Source: Primulina eburnea
Taxonomy: Eukaryota > Streptophyta > Magnoliopsida > Lamiales > Gesneriaceae
Direction: 5' to 3'
Assembly (NCBI RefSeq): GCF_022965805.1
Contig: NC_133101.1
Coordinates: 2,666,001 to 2,730,000 of the forward strand
Length of the DNA stretch: 64,000 nt
Made by a program: the position numbers and the translations under genes
Notes under the pieces: model-generated
The model's database searches: none
The model's input: only the letters and a program-made list of their open reading frames with translations
What the model was told of the DNA's origin: nothing
Shown: piece by piece, positions 54,001 to 64,000 of the stretch
Layout: every line of letters starts with the position of its first letter
How positions within the stretch are numbered: the stretch's first letter is position 1

Positions 54001-55863
54001 AGGAAATTCGAGCACTTGGTGAACTTACATTGCATATTCGAATATCCAGTGTTTTAAAACTCATTATGAGTATCTCATTTACCAAATCAAGTATTTTAAA
54101 ACTGAAATTAGGTATTTCACAAGTAAAACTAAGTACTTGAAAAAGTTCAATGCTTAGTTGCAAATTTGTTTTTTACAATAAAAAAACAATTAAATTAAAT
54201 GAATATGTCATCCAAATATAGATTGGATAGAAATGAGAGCACTTGTTAAACTTACATTGCATATTCGAATATTCAGTATTTTAATATGCATTCTGAGTAT
54301 CTCATTTACCAAATCAAGTATTTTAAAATTGAAAATAGTTATTTCGCAAATAAAAGTAAGTACTTTAAAATGTTCTATACTTAGTTGCGATTTTTTAAAA
54401 TAAAGAAAATAATTAAATGAAAGTACTTTAAAATGTTCTATACTTAGTTGCGATTTTTTTAATTTATAAAGAAAATAATTAAATGAAATGAACATGTCAT
54501 CCAAATGCATTTTGGATGAAAATGCGAACACTTGGTGAACTTACGTTGCATATTCGAATATCCAGTATTTTAATACCTATTCTGAGTATCTCATTTGCTA
54601 AATCCAGTATTTTAAAATTGAAATTAGGTATTTCGCAAGTAAAACTAAGTATTTGAAAAAGTTCAATGCTTAGTTATAAATTTGTTTTTTAACAATAAAA
54701 AAAATAATTAAATGAAATGAACATATCATCCAAATGTATCTTGGATGAAAATGCGAGCATTTGGTGAACTTACATTGCATATTTTAATATCCAGTATTTT
54801 AATATTTATTCTGAGTATTTCATTTACCAAATCAAGTATTTTAACATTGAAATTAAGTATTTCGCAAGTAAAACTAAGTACTTGAAAAAGTCCAATGCTT
54901 AGTTGCAAATTTGTTTTTTAAATAAAAAAATATTTAAATGAAATGTACATATCATCCAAATGCATCTTGAATGGACATGCCAGCATTTTGTGAACTTACA
55001 TTGCCTACTAAAATATCCAGTATTTTATTAACTTTTATATGGGTATCTCAATTATCAAATCAAGTATTTTAAAATTGAAATTATGTATTTCGCGAATAAA
55101 AGTAAATACTTCTAAATATTCAATGCTTAGTTGCGAATTTGTTTTTGTTTTTTAAATAAAGAAAATAATTAAATAAAATGAACATGTCATCCAAATACAT
55201 ATTGGATGGAAATGCGAGCATTTGGTGAACTTACGTTGCATATTTGAATATCTAGTATTTTAATACAAATTCTGAGTATCTCATTTACCAAATCAAGTAT
55301 TTTAAAACTGAAATTAGGTATTTCACAAGTAAAACTAAGTACTTGAAAAACTTCAATGCTTAGTTGCAATTTGTTTTTTAACAGTAAAAAAATAATTAAA
55401 TGAAATGAACGTGTCATCCAAATGCATCTTGGATGGAAATGAGAGCATTTGGTTAACTTGCGTTGTATATTCAAATATCCAGTATTTTAATACACATTCT
55501 GAGTATTTAATTTACTAAATTAAGTATTTTAAAATTTAAATTAAGTATTTCGTAAGTAAAACTAAGTATTTCAAAAAGTTCAATTCTTAGTTGTGAATTT
55601 ATTTTTTTTAAATAAAAAATTTTTAAATTAAATATACATATCATCCAAATGCATCGATCATGAGTGGAAAGAGAAGATAACAAACAAAAATATGTATTTA
55701 TATATATTTTTTATTAATTATAAGGGTAAAAAGGTAAAAATGCATGAAACATGTACTAAAAACTAAGTTTGTCTTTTGTCAGGTATTAAAATAGAAAAAA
55801 AAACTGATAGGTACTGAATCTTAAGTAAATCATGTGCAGATGTATTTTTTTCCAAATTGCCCG
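51081..55863. mobile_element. Foldback element, 4.78 kb, with opposed minisatellite arms
   Basis: The outer 200 bp at the two ends are inverted repeats: the left reads CGGTAATTTTGAGAAAAATG and CATCTGCCAATGATTTA; the right, in reverse complement, reads CGGGCAATTTGGAAAAAAAT and ACATCTGCACATGATTTA, and the match continues through TTTTACCTTTTTACC to CTCTTTCCACTCAT. Further in, the left arm holds about seven direct units of about 231 bp (starts near 51350, 51579, 51808, 52040, 52270, 52504, 52737) and the right arm about eight to nine units in the opposite orientation (53150-53320 and 54000-55640). The 9-mers TTTTGAATT (51072-51080) and ATTTGCATT (55864-55872), differing at two positions, abut the ends and look like a Mutator-type target duplication. 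No transposase is present. Confidence 0.75.
53335..53960. other. Non-repeat insert in the centre of the foldback element
   Basis: This segment interrupts the right arm after its innermost unit and shares nothing with the 231-bp repeats. It contains ATAATCGCAAGTGCACGATA then TCAAGTAATAATATAGTG, a phrase I have the impression recurs in plant genomes in repetitive DNA. It has no open frame of note. It is probably a separate insertion or the unique core of the foldback element. Confidence 0.45.
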
Positions 55864-55879
55864 ATTTGCATTTTCATTT

Positions 55880-57580
55880 CATTAATAATAAAGCACTCGC
55901 GTCGCATCATAGACAAGTAGTTAGTAGTAGCTATAGTTGGGGTCCCTTTTAATTTCAACCAAACATAATTCTTGGACAGTAATATAAACACTTTAAAATT
56001 ATAAGATATTCAAAAATAATATTTAATTTTCAGTGTCTCCGATTGAATAATTCCATTGATCATTACAAAATTTTATAGTACGAGAAGAGGCTCGCAAAAG
56101 TGGTTTAAACAATGAATCTTGTGGCATAGCTCTCTAGGTTGGTGCTAATTATATGAAAATAAATATATTTAGATATGTTTTGTTCTAATAAAAAGTCATG
56201 TTTGTTGTCAAATTATATGCGTGATATTTAAATCACATCTAGAGCTGTCAAATTAGGTTAGGCTCATCAGATTGCTCCTCATGTTTTGCAGCGTCAAATC
56301 TACATGTTGCATAGGTTGGAAATTTGTTAATCCGCCCAAATGACGACCGTCCCACCGGCTCCACCAAGTGTTGGGTTTTGTCGAGTTGCGGGCCAACACA
56401 CTCTAGCCCTTCAACCCGTTAGATATAACTAAAAATTGATACGTTGAATCGTCTGGTCATGTCAATCTATTTTAACAGCTCTAATACACATGTCGGTTTG
56501 AAATAAATATTTAAAATTATTTATAATAAAGAGTTGTATAACAAAGTTATATATAGAACGTGACTGATACGAATAATTGCTAAAAGAGTCTATTGTGTAG
56601 TTGCACTTATGCGAGTCTGTGCTTGGATCTGGACAAAATGATGCTAGATATCGTATGCAAAAGAAAACCTCAGAAGATAAGCTCTATACTGGACAAAGTG
56701 ATACACATTTGATAGCATGTGATAAAATGTTACATAAATGACAATCACCTCTCTAGCTTATAAGAGTCGCCTCTAAATTCTCTTTGGTAGTTGATCGACA
56801 AGTTAGGTCGCAATGAGGACTTTGCTCTATGGTGCCCTACTAGAAAATTGAAGTTAATATTTTTGTAAAGTATGAAGCTGATAAATGCTTGCTATAGAAT
56901 TGTAAACAAAATCAGATCGACGTTAATGTCCTCATAATCGAGTCTGGTCGTGCCACGATCTAGATCTTATTCTTCCATAAGCACAAGAGCAAACCCCGTT
57001 ATCGAAAACCATGATCAAAGATGAGGGAATTCAAGCTAACTAGAATGTTTGAAAGAGTTTACAGAAAAAATTTCTTATGTTTCGATATATTGAGATAATT
57101 ATACCCAAAAATATATAATTTATCGAATTTTTGTTCAGTTGGGATATTATACAAGAACGAGTTAAATTTCTATACTTTAACCTATAATAGGAAATACAAC
57201 AAAAAAGCAGCACTCAACATCCTCCACTATTATATTATTCCTTATATTATTCGTTTCTTCCATATTATTTTATATTATGAAATATGTTGTTAATATTTGA
57301 TCAAATGTATATTTTAAATATATTTTATTCAAGGAACGTTGGTACTATGCCTTTGTGGTGAATCGTTTTTGTAAATTACATATAATTAGGAGCATATCGA
57401 AGATAATCAAGATTCCCCTCCCATTGACTCCTCTCCATTCATATACTTTCTGCACATTCTTTTTCTACACCTGACCGGCCGAATCACCATACGCTGCCGC
57501 CGGAGCCGCCGGAAAAACCCCGCCATTCATCTCAATCTTGTTCTTAATTTGTTAAAATTTCATAGAATTAAAGCCTATCT
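55880..57580. other. Gene-free stretch upstream of the second thaumatin-like gene
   Basis: AT-rich with no exons recognised. The last 150 bp (from about 57410) become C-rich and would hold the promoter and leader of the gene that starts at 57584. Confidence 0.5.
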
Positions 57581-57583
57581 GTC

Positions 57584-58828
57584 ATGGGTTCTTCTTGTAC
57601 TACTTTATTTGCCATTTTTCTGCTCTACTCTTTCCAACAAAAAGGTACACATATAGAGGATTTTCTAAACTAATTTGGGATCACTTTTTGGTTAAAAGAT
57701 TTTGGGACGAGATTGATTCAGTAAAATTGGATGTTTTGATGATGATGTTTGCTTCCATGCAGGAGTGGTTGATGCTTCAACTTTTACATTCTTAAACAAG
57801 TGTTCTCAGACGGTTTGGCCGGCGATTCTCGGCCATCCCCCCATGGAGACCACCGGATTCGAGCTACCCAAAGGCGGCTCACGGGCCTTCCAGGCTCCGA
57901 CCGGTTGGTCGGGTCGGTTCTGGGGTAGAACCGGGTGCACTTTCGACGGCTCTGACCGTGGCTCCTGCGCCACAGGAGACTGCGGCTCCGGCCAGATGGG
58001 GTGCAACGGGGCTGGTTCCACAGCCTCCACGCTGGCGGAATTCACCCTTGGGTCGGGTTCCATGGACTTCTACGACGTGAGCCTCGTGGACGGCTACAAT
58101 TTGCCAGTGATGGTGGACGCCAGCGGCGGCTCGGGCCAATGCAAATCCACAGGCTGCGTGGAGGACCTGAACAGGCTGTGCCCGGCGGAGCTTAGGACTG
58201 ATGACGGCGGCGCGTGCCGAAGCGCTTGCGATGCTTATGGCACGCCGGAGTACTGTTGCAAGGGGGAGTACGGGTCTCCATCGACGTGCAAGCCGTCGGC
58301 GTACTCGCAGGTGTTCAAGAATGCGTGCCCGAAATCTTACAGCTACGCGTACGATGATGCCACCAGCACCTTCACTTGCACAGCCGCCGACTATTTAATT
58401 ACCTTTTGTCCCAACCACCCTAGGTACAGCTCTTCAATGCACCACGTCCAACTCAAGTTGTCATAATAATTATAAGAATAAATATTTACACTTCTAATTA
58501 TTTTATCTTATAACTATAATGATATTATTTATAAAATAGAAAGTTCTTGAGCATGATCACATTCTATATGGTATGTCTCTCGATTTTCACAACAAATTTT
58601 TTTGATCACAGCCAAAAATCGTCGAAATCAAGTGACGGAACGACAAATGATTCCGGGCCAAAAGATGGTTCCGGTGCTGGATTTGAGCCGGAACCCATGT
58701 TGTCGGATAGGTCGTGGTTGGCAAATTTGGCGATTGGGGCCTCTGCTAGAACAAGTTCTTTTCGTTCCGCCTTTCAAATAGCATCAGTCCTCGTACATCT
58801 GGCTTCCACAGTAGTACTTCTGTTGTAA
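57584..58828 (+). CDS. Thaumatin-like protein (PR-5 family) with a C-terminal tail, paralogue of the 46-kb gene (3 exons)
   Basis: Exons 57584-57644, 57763-58423 and 58612-58828 give 312 residues. A signal peptide (TLFAIFLLYSFQQKGVVDA) precedes the 16-cysteine domain starting STFTFLNKCSQTVWPAI. The family marks are present: R in FWGRT, CATGDCGSGQMGC, E in TLAEF, FYDVSLVDGYN, YCCKGEY, and the end DYLITFCP. Exon 3 adds an acidic Ser/Gly spacer and a hydrophobic end (SVLVHLASTVVLLL), compatible with a GPI-anchor signal. Intron positions and phases equal those of the gene at 45924-48084 (phase 1 in the signal peptide, phase 2 after the last cysteine). The domain is GC-rich compared with its surroundings. 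If intron 2 is retained, translation adds about 15 residues (YSSSMHHVQLKLS) and stops, giving a soluble variant. Confidence 0.93.
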
Positions 58829-59079
58829 TTTTGATTTTGTTGTTCATTTTACTAAACTTGCATCGATAAAATCACAATTCATTAGCCAAAGGCTTAATTT
58901 TTGTCGTGCAAGAAGAAATGGATGGATTATTGGGGTGTTACTGAAACATCGGGATTTCCCAGGGGTGAAGTGAAATATCTGGGATTTAAGGGGGTGAATG
59001 GCAAAATATAGGAAAAGTTGACATTGATTTTTGATTGATTGTGCCTCTCTAAAATCAACTAATACGAACTTCATTTCGG

Positions 59080-59081
<2 letters not shown>

Positions 59082-59128
<47 letters not shown>
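59082..59128. repeat. (AT)n microsatellite
   Basis: About 23 AT dinucleotides in the 3' flank of the second thaumatin-like gene. Confidence 0.9.
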
Positions 59129-59131
<3 letters not shown>

Positions 59132-59764
59132 AATAATGGAGCAACAGTCTTTTCAAAGAGCCGTTGTCAATCGTAAAAATATAATTTCTTTGATTTATTT
59201 ATTATTTTGAAAATGTGGCTTAAATTTTATAACAAATCACCTTTTTGTATTTAGTTTGTTATGTCATGGTTATGATAGCTACACCGATCGTGGTTCGAAA
59301 ATCGACGGTTTTGATTATGATAAAGGTTGTGATTTTGTACGCGAATAACTTGAATTCGGTTCTGGTTTCGATTTTGGTTTCGGTTTTGGGTTTTATAATG
59401 ATTTAAGCAAATTTGAACCGACAATTTTTTAAATTTTAAGGTTGGAAAAAATGACGGGACAACCATGAGGTAATCAAATGAATTAAAGCTGTTTTATTTG
59501 ATTATTAAAATACTAAATATTATGTATATGTAATTTTAATTAAAAATAAAAGTTGATTAAAGTTAATTGTATAAATTATATACAAAATCTTAAAGTTTAG
59601 ATTAATTATGGTTTTGTTTACTGTAATAACACAAAAACAACTCTAAATTAATACTTTATAAATTAATAATATCTTTAAAAAAATATTTTTCCCAGCCATT
59701 AAACCAATAATTTTGATAAACTAACAAGATAATAAATTTTCGAAAACCCCTTATGTAAATATGG

Positions 59765-59890
59765 CAAAAACTTGTGTGAAACGGTCTCACGGGTCGTAAA
59801 TATGAAAAAATATTATCTTTTATGCTAAAAGTATTATTTTTTATTGTGAATATGAGTAAGATTGACCCATCTCACATGACACTCACTCTG
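59765..59890. repeat. R1 repeat copy
   Basis: Reads AAAACTTGTGTGAAACGGTC, TCACGGGTCGTAAATATG, TGCTAAAAGTATTATTTTTT, ATTGTGAATATGAGTAAGAT and TGACCCATCTCACATGAC. Its centre is slightly shortened. Confidence 0.7.
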
Positions 59891-60008
59891 TAAATATATA
59901 GTCCGATCAATATTATAAAGTGATGATCCTCTAAAATCACAAAACACGAGTTAGTAAAAAATGATTCTATTGGTATTTTTTCCCTTGAAATTCAATCTCA
60001 TCTCTAAT

Positions 60009-60045
<37 letters not shown>

Positions 60046-60197
60046 TTAATGCAAATAAAATATAGAAACAATTAAAATATAGAAATTTCTTTTACGAAAA
60101 TAGAATAATTCCAAATAATAAACTAATAAATATGGAAATTTGTTTAGTTAATAATACGGAAACTTCCGGTGCTACATCAATTTTATTACTAAATGTT

Positions 60198-60872
60198 GGC
60201 CAATTCTATCTTACTTCAGATGGGTTACGTACACCCTCATTTCATTTTTTTACACGTGTTATTATTATTATCATTAATTTATTATTATTATTATTATTAT
60301 TATTATATTTGACGATACTTTTAACCATAATCACACAAACAAACTATTAAATTCTTTTTTTTCTGTATATTATGCATTTAACACGTGTCATATTATTATT
60401 ATTATCCCCAAATTTTAAAACTCAATATTTTATATTTATAAATTATATGAAATATTTATTTGATTGTAAAACTTTTATGTTGAGATTTTGGATGCATTTT
60501 TTTATAGGATGTTTGGAAATCTCGATGTTGTGAGGACATCGGTTGGAGATTTTAAATTACAATGTTAGAACACATCTTTTGTTTATTTAGAATGAAAATG
60601 TTTTGTAATTTCAATTTTGTTGAAAGAAATATCACGTTTTTAGTAGTTTATTCATTATTTATATTATCATGTTTTTATGTAATTTTGATTAATATGTTTT
60701 ATATTTTATTGAAGAAATATGATTTATTTCTGGATATATTTAAAAATTTATAGTGTTAAAAGTGCAAGAAGCAAGAGAGATTTTTTATTTAATTTAAGTA
60801 TAAGCTTTAAATGTCCAAAATAAAAGTGAAAATTTTATATATCAACTCAAAACTAAAAGTACCGTCAAATGC

Positions 60873-60906
<34 letters not shown>

Positions 60907-61014
60907 GGTTAAAGTATAGTCAAATATAATAATAATGATGATGATGATGATGAAAAATGGACACGTGTAAAAATGAAATAGGTGTAACCCACTTGAATTA
61001 GGATAGAATTGGCC
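60198..61014. mobile_element. Mutator-like TIR element, 817 bp, with 9-bp target duplication
   Basis: The left arm (GGCCAATTCTATCTTACTTC, then GGGTTACG, CATTTCATTTTTTTACACGT, ATATTTGACGATACTTTTAA) is matched inversely by the right arm (reverse complement GGCCAATTCTATCCTAATTC, GGGTTACA, CATTTTTACACGTG, ATATTTGACTATACTTTAAC). CTAAATGTT (60189-60197) and CTATATGTT (61015-61023) abut the ends and differ at one base. Trinucleotide runs (ATT)n at 60276-60305, (AAT)n at 60873-60904 and a GAT run after 60930 lie within the arms. No transposase is present. Confidence 0.75.
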
Positions 61015-61251
61015 CTATATGTTAGATATCGAAAATGTACTTATTAATTTCTAGAGATTTTACTATATATAATTCGGTTTTTGGATTTTTAACTTCGGGA
61101 ACCGAAATCGAACCGGAAGTCCTCAGTTCCAGTTTTAAATTTTGCAACCGATATTAATAAAAACTTTCGATTTCAGTTTACGAGCAACAGTTGTAGTTCA
61201 TATATAGGACCGAAGAATAATAGTCTTCCTCTTATATTAGATTATATTAAT

Positions 61252-61437
61252 TTTTGAGTAAGTTTATTGTATGACAGTCTCACGAATCTTTATCTGTGAG
61301 ACGGATCAACCCTACCGATATTTACAATAAAAAATAATATTCTTAGCATAAAAAGTAATTTTTTTTCATGGATGACCCAAATAAAAGATATGCCTCACAA
61401 AATACAACCCGTTATACCGTCTCACACAATTTTTTGT
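61252..61437. repeat. R1 repeat copy, the best preserved
   Basis: Runs from GTATGACAGTCTCACGAATC through GTGAGACGGATCAACCCTAC, TTTACAATAAAAAATAATAT, TTCATGGATGACCCAAATAA to CCGTCTCACACAATTTTTTG. The GAGAC/GTCTC palindromes at both ends make about 180 bp the likely full length. Confidence 0.75.
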
Positions 61438-61626
61438 TTTATTTCTTTATTTTAATCCAAAATTAAAAGCTACTATTTTAGGCAATATTTAATCAGATGC
61501 ATCTAATTTTAATTACTTTTCTATTTAAGTGTCCTTCCATTTTCTCTTCCTTTTTTTACCTTTAAAAGTGAAAGTATCTAATATCAATCGTCCACGGTGG
61601 TTGGGCCGAAGTTACCATAATGAGAT

Positions 61627-61714
<88 letters not shown>
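61627..61714. repeat. (TA)n microsatellite, about 44 repeats
   Basis: The longest simple repeat in the window, uninterrupted TA from 61627 to about 61714. Confidence 0.95.
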
Positions 61715-61717
<3 letters not shown>

Positions 61718-62539
61718 AAAATTAGAGGTTGTCGGCCACTAATTTTTCCCTGACTTCAAGTAATTTTTTTATTGCTCCTAAATTTTCTAAGTGGTTTTAA
61801 TTCTAGAAACATAAATATATTAAAAAATATTAATCATAAAAATATAACTTCACCGTTTATATATCTCACGTTCATCAAGTGAGAAAATTAAAAGGTTACA
61901 TAATATAATATCGATTCCACTATCTAATTGTTTAAATTTTGTGAAAATTTTATTATTTTCACACATATATTCAACTTTATCAATAAATTTGATACAATAA
62001 ATGGAGTGTTAATATTTATATAATATAAAATTATAAATTTCACAATTTTTATAATAAGTTAAATTATTTTATACAAATCTATAATTTCGTACGAAGTAAT
62101 GGAATAGGAAGACATTTTAATTTCGAAATGATTTAATTGAAGATGAGATAATGATGTTGAATTATAATTGTACTTAAAAGTTTGTATTAATCATGCAACC
62201 AGAGAAAAGGGTTGACTTAACAATAATTACATTTACCTTTTCTTTAATTGGTCTCTGTTTTAATAATGGTTTTGCAGATATTTTAAACCATTGGAATATT
62301 TCTTTTAGTAATCACTCTAGTTTACCATCCACAGTTTATATTTCCTCTTATAAAAAATTGCTTTGGCATTTGTAATATTCATGATTACGGTTAGCATTCC
62401 ATCGATTCGATTATCGATCTATATATTCTATTTATTTTATCGATGTTAACTAGGTTAACATGAATGAAAAACCTAAACTGAACCAATATTTTTTTAAAAT
62501 TTAAATTGAATATTTGAATAAATATGTTAATTGTCTTAA

Positions 62540-62900
62540 ATCGGTTATATAAAATTAATGAGAGTTGTATATACGGTCTTGGATAATTTTCATCATTTGA
62601 GTTAATTTTTGGGGTTGAGTTGGATACAAGTCTCAATCTTAATATGATATTAGAAGTCATGTTTCACCATTATATATTGGACTGTCCATAGTTGTACTAC
62701 TCGATCTGCACATAGTTGTATCATTTGTAAACTTTACGCTCCAGACGTATTTATTTCTGGACATGAGGATGATGTGTTATTTGTCTCATATCGGTTATAT
62801 AAAATTCATGAGAGTTGTATATATGTTATTGAGCAATCATCCTTTGAGGTAGTTTGTGGGATTGAGTTAGGTCTAAATCTAATTCTAAGTCTAAGTCTAA
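62540..62900. repeat. Direct repeat pair, about 110 bp each, resembling LTR-end fragments
   Basis: 62535-62640 and 62785-62890 share ATCGGTTATATAAAATT, ATGAGAGTTGTATATA and GGATTGAGTTAGGT-like text, spaced by 250 bp. Phrases of this kind often occur near the ends of plant LTR retrotransposons. No retroviral-type coding sequence is near. Confidence 0.5.
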
Positions 62901-63479
62901 GTCTTAACAAAATCGAATCAAAATTTCGAATTCATTCGGTTTAATGGAACTAATGGTTACACCTGTTCATGCCAATACTAAAAAGTGTCCATGTTTTTTA
63001 CATGGAAATAAATTCGAATCATGTAGATAATATTTTTTAAAATTTTTTTATCAATTGTTTTCAAAAGCTAGCTCGTCAACCTGGATGAATCTATCTAGGC
63101 CATTCAGTTACAATCTAACGGTCCTAATTATTACATTTCGTGAATATCCATGTCCATGTGTGATTATATCATCGTACCAAAATGGTATTATCCCAATATT
63201 TCATCGAATGGTAAAAGATTATCGAGATTTTTTTTACGTTATTTCTAGATCATCAATATTATGTTAAATTTCGTTAAAATATGAGCGACTCATATTAGAT
63301 TGAGATATGTGAATTAATTTTATTCGCAACTCGTGTAGGAGTAAAAGAAAAGAGAAATTTCGCTAATAAATTATTTTGTCCGAGAAAGAGATTACATAAA
63401 GAAAATATTTGTTATCTTTTTTTTACTATTTAGTTATTATTGCTAAAATGCCTATTTGTATGCATTATATATACATATA

Positions 63480-63724
63480 GGGCGTGTTTAGTTGAGTGGA
63501 TTAAATAAGGATAGATTAATAGTCAAATATTTATCGTTAAAATTTTAAGATGTTTTAATAATCATTTTGACTCAGTTTAAGATCCAATTTTATTAATCAA
63601 ATAGTTATCCATAAAATTGGATCTTAAATCAGATCAAAATGATTATTAAAACAACTTAAAATTTTAACGATAAATATTTGACTATTAATCTATCCTTATT
63701 TAATCCACTCAACCAAACACACCC
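63480..63724. mobile_element. Hairpin MITE, second copy (245 bp), opposite orientation
   Basis: Almost the same sequence as 32334-32577: GGGCGTGTTTAGTTGAGTGG at the left and a GGGTGTGTTTGGTTGAGTGG complement at the right, flanked by ATA on each side (63477-63479 and 63725-63727). The loop reads as the reverse complement of the loop of the first copy, so the two were inserted in opposite directions. Confidence 0.88.
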
Positions 63725-63736
63725 ATAGAATATGTA

Positions 63737-63830
63737 TTTTGTGATACGGTTTCACGAATCAATTTCACCGAGACGATTCAACTCGATTTATATTTAATGT
63801 AAAAGATAATACTTTCACAAACATAAATGA
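63737..63830. repeat. Partial R1-related repeat
   Basis: TGATACGGTTTCACGAATCA followed by GAGACGATTCAACTCGATTT resembles the variant at 48872-49150. Truncated. Confidence 0.45.
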
Positions 63831-64000
63831 AGATAAACATTTGGCTAATATGATGCTTCGAAGGGAATCTCATCCTCACCTTTTGCCAGCACTCACAAAG
63901 TTTTCACATATATTCTAAGCAGAATATCTCTTCTTTATTTTGTTTCGCGTTAAAGTGTTCAGGATTATATATTTTAATGGCAAAAGTTTACCGCCCATGC

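Noticed and set aside
61529..61753. Frame encoding a long YIYIYI run
   Set aside because: Pure translation of the (TA)n microsatellite.

Overview
The window looks like nuclear DNA from a flowering plant, most likely a eudicot. The evidence is strong AT-richness, many short GT-AG introns, plant-only gene families (WEB, group IV calcium-dependent protein kinase, COMT-type O-methyltransferase, thaumatin-like proteins) and dense plant DNA transposons. The species cannot be fixed from sequence alone. Exon models were built by hand from splice sites, reading phase and remembered family consensus; no database search was run.

Layout. From 1 to 3.2 kb there is a palindromic repeat, small duplications and an unassigned coding-like fragment. 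A 5-exon gene for a small type I membrane protein lies at 3244-5902 (-). From 6.4 to 11.9 kb is transposon territory: a MITE with a 10-bp target duplication, a Copia scrap, and a 3.47-kb CACTA element that keeps only the N-terminal transposase-associated domain. A WEB-family gene with a single-base frameshift is at 11972-12784 (-). A conserved plant nuclear-type protein with an acidic tail is at 15060-16267 (-), with mitosis-specific (MSA) promoter motifs. A complete 1.41-kb non-autonomous CACTA element with a 3-bp target duplication occupies 17548-18957. A LINE RNase H remnant lies at about 21.6 kb.

The centre holds three multi-exon genes, all on the + strand: a CPK16/18/28-type CDPK (12 exons, 23946-29154), a COMT-like O-methyltransferase (4 exons, 34486-36272, apparently with a GC-AG first intron) and AP endonuclease 2 (10 exons, 36964-41908). 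A decayed FAD oxidoreductase of the AIFM2/FSP1 type follows at 42897-43944 (-).

The right third contains two paralogous thaumatin-like genes (45924-48084 and 57584-58828, both +). Each has an extra third exon encoding a serine-rich spacer and a hydrophobic tail, as expected for a GPI-anchored or membrane-bound form. Between them sits a 4.78-kb foldback element whose two opposed arms are tandem arrays of a unit of about 231 bp, bounded by a 9-bp imperfect direct repeat. Beyond the second gene are another inverted-repeat element with a 9-bp target duplication, microsatellites, and a second copy of a hairpin MITE also found at 32.3 kb.

The genes do not form a pathway; they are ordinary neighbours in a transposon-rich region. 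The most unusual structures are the foldback minisatellite element, the two bounded CACTA elements, the nested MITE and the tail-bearing thaumatin-like pair.
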